A stretch of DNA of 7,640 nt from JBEVMS01 sp040508515 (GCA_040508515.1 JBEVMS010000107.1:1-7640); one strand, 5' to 3'; numbered from the stretch's first letter, positions 1 through 5,702 are shown. The notes: a model not told the origin generated them from the letters alone. Numbers and translations: made by a program.

Positions 1-27
1 CCGCAGCCGGCGGCGAGCAATCGCTGA
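1..27 (+). CDS. possible 3' end of an upstream gene (partial)
   Basis: In frame 1 the first 27 bases read PQPAASNR followed by a TGA stop at 25-27. A strong rho-independent terminator begins about 30 nt later, the usual place for one after a plus-strand gene. The visible peptide is too short to identify. Frames 2 and 3 are also open here: frame 2 stops at 70, inside the terminator, and frame 3 runs through it, so frame 1 is the best but unproven choice. Confidence 0.25.
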   Translation, partial: PQPAASNR

Positions 28-57
28 GTTTCAGCCGCTCCCGTCCCGCGCAAAACC

Positions 58-89
58 AAAAGCCCCGTGACGCCAGTCCGGGGCTTTTT
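58..89 (+). terminator. rho-independent terminator of the upstream plus-strand gene
   Basis: The arms AAAAGCCCCG (58-67) and CGGGGCTTTT (79-88) pair perfectly over 10 bp around an 11-nt loop, with a run of five T at 85-89. The GC-rich core plus T-run is a classic intrinsic terminator for plus-strand transcription. The A-run at the left also gives it some bidirectional potential. Confidence 0.88.
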
Positions 90-371
90 GCTTGGCGGAA
101 TCGGGGTGGGTGCCCTGGATGGGATGCGGCGCGGTGAGGGCATTCTCTGCTGACGCGCAATCGCAGTGAGCGAGGGCGAAGCACCGGTCCCGTCACTCGT
201 GATAGACGGTGCGAACCACGCCACTATGACCGTCCCAAAAAGCGATGGGAGCGAGCCTGACAGCGATCCGCGTTACCGTTTGTCAGCACGCGGGCAACGC
301 GTTAATGGCCCAGCCCGGTTACCCCCCGCGTTAGGTGTGGTTCCCAGGCGAAGGGTGTTGGGCTGATTTCC
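90..371. other. intergenic spacer between two terminators, no gene seen
   Basis: This stretch of about 280 nt lies between two facing terminators. A short open frame at 166-366 has no convincing ribosome binding site and gives an arginine/proline/glycine-rich product typical of chance frames in GC-rich DNA. I see no tRNA signature (no GTTCGAATCC-type T-loop) and no transposon end. The only structure noted is a heptamer CGCGTTA at 269, 298 and 327, each exactly 29 bp apart, and an 11-bp direct repeat AGCGATCCGCG (262-272 and 389-399), whose second copy lies in the terminator stem. Confidence 0.7.
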
Positions 372-409
372 AAAAACGAAAGCCGCGGAGCGATCCGCGG
401 GGCTTTCGT
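372..409 (-). terminator. rho-independent terminator of the M17 aminopeptidase gene
   Basis: The arms ACGAAAGCC (376-384) and GGCTTTCGT (401-409) pair perfectly. Inside them GCGGA (385-389) pairs with TCCGC (394-398), leaving a two-G bulge and a GCGA tetraloop. Read on the minus strand, the stem is followed by a T-run (the complement of AAAAA at 372-376). It begins about 22 nt after the stop codon of the minus-strand aminopeptidase gene, so it is that gene's terminator and probably that of the whole minus-strand group. Confidence 0.88.
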
Positions 410-430
410 GTGATCGACATGGCGTTGCGG

Positions 431-1810
431 TTACGCCGTGTAGCGCTGCACCAGCAAGCCGAACAGCGCGCGCAGGCCTTGCGCTTCGCCGCCGCGCGGA
501 CGGCCGGGACGGTCGGCGTCGTTCCAGGCGTAGGTGTCCAAATGCAGCCAGGCGATGCTTTCGGGCACGAAGCGCTCCAGGTACAGCGCGGCGGTGATTG
601 CGCCGCCGTGGCGCGAGGCGCCGGCGTTGGCGAAGTCGGCGATGTAGGAGTCGAGCATGCGCCGGTAGGGACGCCACAACGGTAGCTGCCACAGCGGGTC
701 GGCGTGAGCGCGGCCAGCGGCCAGGGTTTCTAGCGCCAGCCCTTCGTGGTTGGTGAACAGCGCCGGCAGGTCCGGACCCAGCGCCACGCGCGCAGCACCG
801 GTGAGGGTGGCGAAGTCGACGATCAGCTCGGGCTGCTGCTCGGCGGCGTAGCTCAGCGCGTCGCACAGCACCAAGCGACCTTCGGCGTCGGTGTTGTCCA
901 CTTCCACGGTCAGGCCGGCGCGCGTGGTGATGACCTCGCCCGGACGCATCGCGTTGCCGGCGACGGCGTTTTCCACCGCCGGTATCAACAAGGTCAGCCG
1001 CACCGGCAGTTTGGCCTGCATCACCAGCCCAGCCAGCGCGATGGCGTGGGCGGCGCCGCCCATGTCCTTTTTCATCCAGCGCATGCCGTCGGAGGGTTTG
1101 AGATCCAGCCCGCCGGTGTCGAAGCACACGCCTTTGCCGATGATCACCAGCTTGGGATGCGTGGCCTTGCCCCAGGTCAGCTCGACCAGCCGTGGCGCGC
1201 GATGGCTGGCGCGGCCGACCGTGTGGATGGTGGGAAAGTTGGCCTTGAGCAACTCGTCGCCGACCCATTCGCTGACTTTGGCTTTGTGCGTCTTGCCCAG
1301 CGTCTTGACCGCTTCGGCCAATTGTTTGGGGCCCATGTCCTCGGTCGGCGTGTTGACCAGATCGCGCACCTGAGCGGTGGCTTCGGCCAGCGGCGCCACC
1401 GTGGCCAGCGTGGCTGCGTCCACCGCCAGCGTGGCGGGCGCGCGCTTGGGCTTGCGGTAGCGGTTGAAGCGATAGGCGCCCAGGGCCCAGCCCAGCGCGC
1501 TTAGAACCGGGTCCAGCAACAGGCCTTGTTCTGCCAGGTGATAGTTGCCTTCGGGCAGCGCATAGGGCAGGTCGGCCAGGGCGGTCAACGGATCGGCCAC
1601 GTCGACGCCCAGCAGCACGCGCACCACTTTGCCGTTGGTATCGGCCAGTAGGGCGTGCCGACCGGCGGCCGGCTCGAAGCCGGTGTCGGCCAGCCAGCGG
1701 CGCTGCGCCGCGCTCAGGCGTTTGCGGGTGGCGGCGTAGTGCGCCGCATCGGTGGTTTCGATAGCGATGCCGTGGCGTTCGCTGGGGCTGCGTTCAATCA
1801 GGGCGGACAT
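431..1810 (-). CDS. M17-family leucyl aminopeptidase (PepA/PepB-like)
   Basis: This is a dinuclear-metal exopeptidase of the leucyl aminopeptidase family (MEROPS M17). These cytosolic, usually hexameric enzymes remove N-terminal residues in peptide turnover. The start is ATG at 1810 (MSALIERS), giving 459 aa. A TTG two codons upstream is rejected because AGGAG at 1819-1823 lies 8 nt from the ATG but only 2 nt from the TTG. Residues about 1-150 are the variable N-terminal domain and about 155-459 the catalytic domain. The M17 signature NTDAEGRL lies at 306-313. By motif alignment with E. coli PepA, the metal ligands are K226, D231, D249, D308 and E310, and the catalytic residues are K238 and R312. 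All are present, so the enzyme should be active. The FDTGG motif and the length, between E. coli PepB (about 427) and PepA (about 503), make PepA versus PepB assignment unsafe. It is the last gene of the minus-strand group, 114 nt after the HAD gene, and is followed by its own terminator. Confidence 0.93.
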   Translation of the reverse strand: MSALIERSPSERHGIAIETTDAAHYAATRKRLSAAQRRWLADTGFEPAAGRHALLADTNGKVVRVLLGVDVADPLTALADLPYALPEGNYHLAEQGLLLDPVLSALGWALGAYRFNRYRKPKRAPATLAVDAATLATVAPLAEATAQVRDLVNTPTEDMGPKQLAEAVKTLGKTHKAKVSEWVGDELLKANFPTIHTVGRASHRAPRLVELTWGKATHPKLVIIGKGVCFDTGGLDLKPSDGMRWMKKDMGGAAHAIALAGLVMQAKLPVRLTLLIPAVENAVAGNAMRPGEVITTRAGLTVEVDNTDAEGRLVLCDALSYAAEQQPELIVDFATLTGAARVALGPDLPALFTNHEGLALETLAAGRAHADPLWQLPLWRPYRRMLDSYIADFANAGASRHGGAITAALYLERFVPESIAWLHLDTYAWNDADRPGRPRGGEAQGLRALFGLLVQRYTA

Positions 1811-1818
1811 GGGCAAAA

Positions 1819-1823
1819 CTCCT
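1819..1823 (-). promoter_or_regulatory. ribosome binding site of the M17 aminopeptidase
   Basis: On the minus strand AGGAG lies 8 nt before the ATG at 1810. It decides the start in favour of this ATG over the TTG at 1816. Confidence 0.8.
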
Positions 1824-1834
1824 GCGGTATGGCA

Positions 1835-1885
1835 GCGCGCTGGGCGCGCGTAACTCGAATCGACCGTCCATGATGCGCCGATTCG
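1835..1885 (-). repeat. two inverted repeats in the leader of the M17 gene
   Basis: Two dyads lie in the 114-nt gap between the HAD stop and the aminopeptidase start. The first has 7-bp arms CGAATCG (1856-1862) and CGATTCG (1879-1885) with 16 nt between. The second has 6-bp all-GC arms (1835-1840 and 1844-1849) around a 3-nt loop, ending 11 nt upstream of the AGGAG. Neither is followed by a T-run on the minus strand, so neither looks like an intrinsic terminator. They could be mRNA hairpins or an operator; short GC-only dyads also arise by chance in this base composition. Confidence 0.4.
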
Positions 1886-1924
1886 CGCAAGCTGCCTATG
1901 CCGTTTGCTGCGCTATTGCATGGC

Positions 1925-2668
1925 TCAAGCATGGTCCGGGGCGAGCATCTGCGGCTCGCTCAGGTGATGCTCCAACCAGTCGGCCAGCGCGGTCATATCC
2001 GGAAAATCGAGGTCGGGCCCGCGGCCCATCGCACCCTGCCAGGGCAGGCCGCGTCGATTGATCCAGGCGGTGCGCAGACCGGCTTCGCGCGCGCCGACCA
2101 CGTCCAGGTCCGGATCGTCGCCGACATGCAGGATGTGCTGCGGCGGGACGTCCAGTAGTTGGGCGGCGGTGGCGAAGATGCGCGCATCGGGCTTGGCGGC
2201 GCCGGCTTCGCGGGCGCTGATGCGATGGCGAAAATGCGTGTGGATGCCGATCCGCTCGACGTCGGCATTGCCGTTGGTCAGCGTGGCCAGCGGCACGCGG
2301 GCGGCGATCCGGCGTAAGGCGTCGAGACTGTCGGGAAACAGCTCGACCCGATTGCGCGCGCTGAAGTAAATCTCCCACAGCGTGTCTAGCGGCACGTCTT
2401 CAACGGCGATGCCGCAGGCGCTGAAGGCCCGCTGCATGGTCAGATGGCGTTGAGCGGTGAAGTCGTGTGCCAGGTCCAGCCGCTCGGCGGCTACCTGCGC
2501 ACGCAGCACGCGCATCGCCGGAATGGGATACGCGCGGGCTACCTCGGGATGATGCTGGCGCAGGTAATTGTCCAGATCGCGCTCGGCTTGCTCCAGCGCT
2601 GGCATCACCGGCCACAGCGTGTCGTCCAGGTCCAGCGTGACGGCCAGAATGCGCAAGGATTGGGCCAT
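1925..2668 (-). CDS. HAD-superfamily phosphatase, YigB-like
   Basis: This 247-aa protein is a haloacid-dehalogenase-type hydrolase with all four motifs. Motif I is LDLDDTLW with nucleophile D13 and acid/base D15. Motif II is TNGN with T131. Motif III is the lysine of KPD (K159). Motif IV is HVGDDPDLD with D184 and D185 for Mg2+. Between motifs I and II lies a helical cap of about 100 residues, so it belongs to the C1-cap HAD-IA group. The TNGN and ILHVGDD blocks, the length and the N-terminal DLDDTL closely resemble E. coli YigB. YigB is a phosphatase acting on FMN and on the riboflavin precursor 5-amino-6-(5-phosphoribitylamino)uracil. The actual substrate cannot be read from the sequence, as HAD phosphatases are often promiscuous. 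The ATG at 2668 puts motif I at the expected distance from the N-terminus. The only upstream purine signal is a weak AGG about 12 nt away. It starts 30 nt after the stop of the PBP-LysM gene, so the two are probably one transcript and this gene may depend partly on translational coupling. Confidence 0.92.
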   Translation of the reverse strand: MAQSLRILAVTLDLDDTLWPVMPALEQAERDLDNYLRQHHPEVARAYPIPAMRVLRAQVAAERLDLAHDFTAQRHLTMQRAFSACGIAVEDVPLDTLWEIYFSARNRVELFPDSLDALRRIAARVPLATLTNGNADVERIGIHTHFRHRISAREAGAAKPDARIFATAAQLLDVPPQHILHVGDDPDLDVVGAREAGLRTAWINRRGLPWQGAMGRGPDLDFPDMTALADWLEHHLSEPQMLAPDHA

Positions 2669-2698
2669 CGGGTCAGACCTGTGCGACGGAACGCGGCA

Positions 2699-4165
2699 TC
2701 AGCGCGCGCTGAGCCGCAGCACTTGGCCCGGATGCACGGTGTTGTCCTTCATGCCGTTCCAGGCACGCACCTTGGCCACGTCCAGGTCGTGCTTGTGCGC
2801 GATCGAATACAAGGTGTCGCCGGGGTTCACCTTGTAGGTGCGGGCTGTGCTGGCCGTGGCTTTGGCGGCCGGCTTGGCCTTGACGGCCGCGGCGATCTTG
2901 ATCGGGCTTGCGGCGGGTTTTTCCATTGCGCTGGCGCTCGTCGTAGCGGCTGCCGGCTGGGCTTTGGCGAGCTTGCCGTAGCTCACGAAGGCGTCGCTGG
3001 TGACCTTGGAGAATGCGCCGCCACGTGCTTTCTGGTCGGACACCGTGATGGCGTCGCCGCGCACATGCTTGAAGCTGGGCTTGGCCGTGCTGACAGCGAC
3101 CGCCTTGACATCATCGAACGCGCCTTTGCTGGCTTGGCGTGCGGCGGCCAGTTCCTCGGCTTTGGCTTTGCGTGCGGCCAGCGCTTCAGCTTTGGCGTTG
3201 GCGACCGGTGCGCCTGGCGCGGCACTGGGTGCGGTGCGCGCGGCCAGGCTCGGTGCGGTGGTCGCCGGCTCGGCGCTGGCGTGAGCGCCCACCTCGGCCA
3301 GGATCTTGGCGCGGCGCGAGCTGTCCTGATCGACCAGCACGGTGCCCTCGTCGTAAGGCAGCACGTCATGCGCGTGCAGGATCGACTTGGCCGGTGCGCT
3401 GCTCATGAAATCGATGAACGCCTTGGTGTCGGCCGCCTTGGGGCTATTCGGATTGGTGACCAGGTATAGCGGCGTGTAGAGCACGTAGCTGCCGTTGGCG
3501 ACGCTCGCTTCGCTGGGCGCCACGCCGTTGATCTTGATCGCCTTGACCTTGCTGTTGCCCTGGATGCCAGCCATCGTGCTGACGCCCAGGCTCTTGGGAT
3601 CGAGCGACACGCCCGCTTCCAACTGGGTGGTGTTGATGTACAGCCGCGGCGCGGCGACCGCCTGGCTGCCGCGCCCGAACAACAGACGGCGCAGGCTGTA
3701 TTCGACGCCGTCCCCGGGGCTGACCACCGCATAGACATTGATCGGCTCATCGCGACCGCCAACCTGGCTCCAGTTGGTGATCTTGCCGAAATAGATATCG
3801 TGTGCCTGCAGCAAGGTCAGGTTGCTGACCGGGTTGGACGGGTTGGTGATCAGTACCAGCGCGTCCCAGGCCACCGGGGTGAAGGTGAGATTACCTTCGG
3901 TGCCGCCGTTGCTGCCGCGCGCTGAGCCAGCCAGGTCGGCGGCGCCGCTGGCGACCGCGTCCAGGCCCGAGGCGGTGTTGAACGGTTGCATCACGATCTT
4001 GCCGTGGCCTGCCTTTTCCCAGGCTTTGGCCATCGACTCCACGACGCCACGCGCGGTCGTAACGTCACCGCGCCAGATCAAGGTAGGGCCGGCGGCCAAA
4101 ACGGTGGCCGAGACACCGGCGCAAAGCAGGGTGGCCGACAGCAGGCGGGCAAGACGAAATGACAT
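2699..4165 (-). CDS. secreted PstS-like binding protein with C-terminal LysM domain
   Basis: This 488-aa protein combines two envelope modules. Residues 1-24 are a Sec signal peptide (basic FRLARLL, a hydrophobic core, cleavage near VLA|AG). C15 does not sit in a lipobox. Residues about 27-293 form a PstS-like periplasmic-binding domain (PBP-like 2 superfamily). Family landmarks are GDVTTARG (33-40), the SGLDAV block with GAADLAGSARG (66-84), and NPSNPVSNLTLLQ followed by GKITNWSQVGG (108-137). Residues about 294-440 are an Ala/Lys/Pro-rich, low-complexity linker, partly helical (KAEALAARKAKAEELAAARQ). Residues 442-486 are one LysM domain (Y444, GDTL 449-452, IA 455-456, N470, PGQVL 479-483), which in other proteins binds peptidoglycan. 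I infer a periplasmic protein attached to the cell wall. The loop that holds phosphate in PstS (R, S, G, T) is here P150, V154, E155, Y156, so phosphate binding of the usual kind is doubtful. No pst permease or ATPase genes adjoin it. The start is the ATG at 4165 because it precedes the signal peptide directly; upstream in-frame codons to 4258 are dismissed. A weak AAGG lies 11 nt upstream. Confidence 0.88.
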   Translation of the reverse strand: MSFRLARLLSATLLCAGVSATVLAAGPTLIWRGDVTTARGVVESMAKAWEKAGHGKIVMQPFNTASGLDAVASGAADLAGSARGSNGGTEGNLTFTPVAWDALVLITNPSNPVSNLTLLQAHDIYFGKITNWSQVGGRDEPINVYAVVSPGDGVEYSLRRLLFGRGSQAVAAPRLYINTTQLEAGVSLDPKSLGVSTMAGIQGNSKVKAIKINGVAPSEASVANGSYVLYTPLYLVTNPNSPKAADTKAFIDFMSSAPAKSILHAHDVLPYDEGTVLVDQDSSRRAKILAEVGAHASAEPATTAPSLAARTAPSAAPGAPVANAKAEALAARKAKAEELAAARQASKGAFDDVKAVAVSTAKPSFKHVRGDAITVSDQKARGGAFSKVTSDAFVSYGKLAKAQPAAATTSASAMEKPAASPIKIAAAVKAKPAAKATASTARTYKVNPGDTLYSIAHKHDLDVAKVRAWNGMKDNTVHPGQVLRLSAR

Positions 4166-4251
4166 GTGTGGAGAGACCTTGGGTTGAATAACGGCGTAGG
4201 CATACTGCCAGCTTACGAAAAACCTGCATGAACAGCGGGTGTGCTCCATAC

Positions 4252-4280
4252 ATTTCAACGTCTTGCGGATGAAACTTCAA
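4252..4280 (-). promoter_or_regulatory. candidate promoter of the PBP-LysM gene
   Basis: Read on the minus strand, TTGAAG (4275-4280) and TGAAAT (4252-4257) are separated by 17 bp. Each matches 4 of 6 bases of the sigma-70 consensus. They lie about 90-115 nt upstream of the ATG at 4165. Such partial matches are common by chance, so this is only the best candidate seen. Confidence 0.25.
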
Positions 4281-4413
4281 GCTTTGCCGAATTTAACGTG
4301 GGGCTGCGATCAAAACAGCCGTGGTTGCAGCTCGTATCGCCAGAGCGGTCCGCGGCTGCAAGGCAGCTCGAGGCGTGTCGCAAGGGGAGGTCGGGGCAGA
4401 CTGTGGTTGCCAA

Positions 4414-4431
4414 GATGAAGATTTCTTCATC
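4414..4431. promoter_or_regulatory. 18-bp palindrome, possible regulator-binding site
   Basis: GATGAAGA-TT-TCTTCATC is a perfect 8-bp inverted repeat with a 2-bp centre. Its compact two-fold symmetry is typical of a site for a dimeric transcription factor rather than of a terminator, and no T-run follows. It lies about 180 bp upstream of the TATAAT box of cyoA and about 250 bp upstream of the divergent PBP-LysM start, so it could serve either side. The regulator is not identifiable from sequence alone. Confidence 0.45.
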
Positions 4432-4590
4432 CGTGCGGAATGGAACATGCACGGCTGCGCGCAGCGTCATCGACGCAAGCCGGCGTTGCGGCGGGATTTG
4501 CTGGCTTTGCGAGGACACGGGAGTGTCATCGGACGGAGCGCGTCACAGGCGGCATTACGCGCGCGGCGACGCGTTGAAAGGCCTTCGATC

Positions 4591-4619
4591 TTTCCCGGAG
4601 GCGCATAAAAACTTATAAT
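4591..4619 (+). promoter_or_regulatory. candidate promoter of cyoAB with perfect -10 box
   Basis: A consensus TATAAT lies at 4614-4619. Seventeen bp upstream is TTTCCC (4591-4596), a poor -35 box, which fits a promoter that needs an activator or tolerates weak -35 elements. Initiation would be near 4626, giving a 5' leader of about 144 nt before the cyoA GTG. The box sits in a sharp AT-rich patch inside GC-rich DNA, which supports it. Confidence 0.5.
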
Positions 4620-4656
4620 TATCAGGTTTGATGATGGATGTTTGCGTATATCAGCT

Positions 4657-4738
4657 GGAACGAAAGATTTTGCGCCTGCGGCATTTTGTCCTTCAGGGAC
4701 GTAATGGCTGAACGCACCGTTTAAAATTCTTTCGTTCC
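4657..4738 (+). repeat. long imperfect inverted repeat in the cyoA leader
   Basis: The left arm GGAACGAAAGATTTT (4657-4671) is complementary to the right arm AAAATTCTTTCGTTCC (4723-4738) over 15 bp with one extra base in the right arm. The arms enclose 51 nt, within which GTCC (4688-4691) and GGAC (4697-4700) could form a small inner stem. If transcription starts near 4626, the structure lies wholly within the mRNA leader and ends 31 nt before the GTG start. No T-run follows, so it is not a simple terminator. It may be an mRNA structure or a protein-binding element; function is unknown. Confidence 0.55.
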
Positions 4739-4759
4739 TTCCCCCGCCACCACCGATTC

Positions 4760-4763
4760 AAGG
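4760..4763 (+). promoter_or_regulatory. ribosome binding site of cyoA
   Basis: AAGG lies 6 nt before the GTG at 4770. A TTG at 4764 directly abuts the AAGG and so cannot be the start. The site therefore sets GTG as the initiation codon. Confidence 0.65.
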
Positions 4764-4769
4764 TTGTCC

Positions 4770-5702
4770 GTGAGTAAACACCTCTTTGTATCTAGCATGC
4801 GCACGCTGTGCGCAGGCGCGGTTGTGCTGCTCAGCGGTTGCAGCATGGAAGTCCTCAGCCCCAAAGGCGATATCGGCGCTCAGGAGAAGACCCTGATCCT
4901 GGTGGCCCTGGGCCTGATGATGCTGGTCGTGGTGCCGGTGATCGTGATGACCCTGGTATTCGCCTGGCGTTACCGCGCAACGAACACCAAGGCCACCTAC
5001 GCGCCCAAGTGGTCTCACTCGACCGCCATTGAAGTGGTGGTGTGGACGGTTCCAGCCATCATCGTGGCGATCCTGGGCGTGCTGGCCTGGCGCACGTCGC
5101 ACTCGTTAGACCCCTACAAGCCGCTCGATTCGGACGTCAAGCCGATCACCGTGCAGGCCGTGTCGATGGACTGGAAATGGCTGTTCATCTATCCCGACTA
5201 CGGCGTGGCCACGGTCAATGAGCTGGCCTTTCCAGTCGATACGCCGGTGAACTTCGAGATCACCTCCGACACGGTGATGAACTCGTTCTTCATCCCGCAA
5301 CTCGGTAGCCAGATCTACTCGATGGCCGGGATGGACACCAAGCTGCATTTGATCGCGCGTGAGCCCGGTAACTACACCGGTCTGTCGGCCAACTTCAGCG
5401 GTCCGGGTTTCTCGGACATGCACTTCCAGGCGATCGCCACCTCGGCGCAGGGCTTTGCCGACTGGATCAAGCAGGCCAAAGCGTCATCCACTGCGCTGAC
5501 GGCCGCCACCTATGCCGAGCTGGCCAAGCCCAGCGAGCGCAACCCGGTGGCGTACTACGGCAGCGTCACGCCGACGATGTTCAACGACATCATCAATAAA
5601 TACATGGTCGCGCCGCATGCCAAGGGTATGCCGATGACCGATAGCAGCAGCATGTCGATGAGCGACATGCCGATGCACCCACAAGCCAAGGCCGCGGAGT
5701 AA
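4770..5702 (+). CDS. cyoA: cytochrome bo3 ubiquinol oxidase subunit II
   Basis: This is subunit II of the cytochrome bo3 quinol oxidase, a plasma-membrane lipoprotein that packs against CyoB. Starting at GTG 4770 it has 310 aa. Residues 1-24 are a lipoprotein signal with lipobox LSGC, so C24 should be the lipidated N-terminus after cleavage. Two membrane helices follow (about 41-66 and 88-107), then a periplasmic cupredoxin-like domain (about 125-280). The CuA site of cytochrome c oxidases is absent: the block equivalent to their CxxxC loop reads SANFSGPGFSDMHF (206-219), and the only cysteines in the protein are C14 and C24. This marks a quinol rather than cytochrome c oxidase. The SGPGFSxMxF block is shared with E. 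coli CyoA. The C-terminus (287-303) is a Met-rich tail with six Met in 16 residues and a His. cyoB follows with a 3-nt gap, so the two are co-transcribed and probably translationally coupled. The start rests on AAGG at 4760-4763. Confidence 0.96.
   Translation: MSKHLFVSSMRTLCAGAVVLLSGCSMEVLSPKGDIGAQEKTLILVALGLMMLVVVPVIVMTLVFAWRYRATNTKATYAPKWSHSTAIEVVVWTVPAIIVAILGVLAWRTSHSLDPYKPLDSDVKPITVQAVSMDWKWLFIYPDYGVATVNELAFPVDTPVNFEITSDTVMNSFFIPQLGSQIYSMAGMDTKLHLIAREPGNYTGLSANFSGPGFSDMHFQAIATSAQGFADWIKQAKASSTALTAATYAELAKPSERNPVAYYGSVTPTMFNDIINKYMVAPHAKGMPMTDSSSMSMSDMPMHPQAKAAE
5696..5699 (+). promoter_or_regulatory. ribosome binding site of cyoB inside the end of cyoA
   Basis: GGAG overlaps the last codons of cyoA and lies 6 nt before the ATG at 5706. 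The in-frame GTG at 5703, only 3 nt away, is less likely. Starting at the ATG also makes residue numbering identical to E. coli CyoB. Confidence 0.7.

Larger units (their letters stand above)
4166..4769. other. 604-nt divergent intergenic region of the cyo operon
   Basis: No gene is supported here. Open frames at 4241-4618 (plus) and 4255-4518 (minus) give Cys/Arg/Ser-rich products with no recognisable domain and no good ribosome binding site. The region must contain the promoter of cyoAB on the plus strand and that of the PBP-LysM gene on the minus strand. The last 160 nt are clearly more AT-rich than the surroundings. Individual sites are listed separately: a weak minus promoter (4252-4280), a dyad (4414-4431), a TATAAT box (4614-4619) and a long inverted repeat (4657-4738). 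A small RNA cannot be excluded. Confidence 0.75.

Noticed and set aside
166..366. Open frame of 66 codons on the plus strand in the first intergenic spacer
   Set aside because: It has no clear ribosome binding site, no recognisable domain, an Arg/Pro-rich composition typical of chance frames, and it sits between two terminators.
273..1504. Long open frames on both strands overlapping the M17 aminopeptidase gene
   Set aside because: They are shadow frames in GC-rich DNA. Their translations are rich in Arg, Gly, His and Gln without motifs, whereas the minus-strand frame ending at 431 carries the full set of M17 catalytic residues.
2444..3469. Plus-strand open frame of 341 codons across the HAD and PBP-LysM genes
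   Set aside because: It is antisense to two well-supported genes, has no domain features, and is produced by codon bias of the opposite strand.
4166..4258. Upstream extension of the PBP-LysM protein by 31 residues
   Set aside because: The extension MKCMEHTRCS... would precede a complete signal peptide beginning at the ATG at 4165, and it lies in the likely promoter region.
4514..4527. GACAC-GGGA-GTGTC small hairpin
   Set aside because: It is only 5 bp with no T-run and no relation to a gene start, so it is not distinguishable from background.
4241..4618. Possible small genes in the divergent intergenic region (125 codons plus, 87 codons minus)
   Set aside because: The products are Cys/Arg/Ser-rich with no domain, and the plus frame ends inside the TATAAT box of the cyo promoter.
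4609..4625. Partial Fur-box-like sequence (GATAAT-TATAAG on the minus strand) over the cyo -10 box
   Set aside because: Only two adjacent hexamers resemble the Fur repeat, and an AT-rich -10 region gives such matches easily.
4621..4632. ATCA-GGTT-TGAT inverted repeat near the predicted cyo start site, considered as an FNR/Anr site
   Set aside because: The half-sites are in the opposite order to the FNR consensus TTGAT-N4-ATCAA, and 4-bp arms are common by chance.
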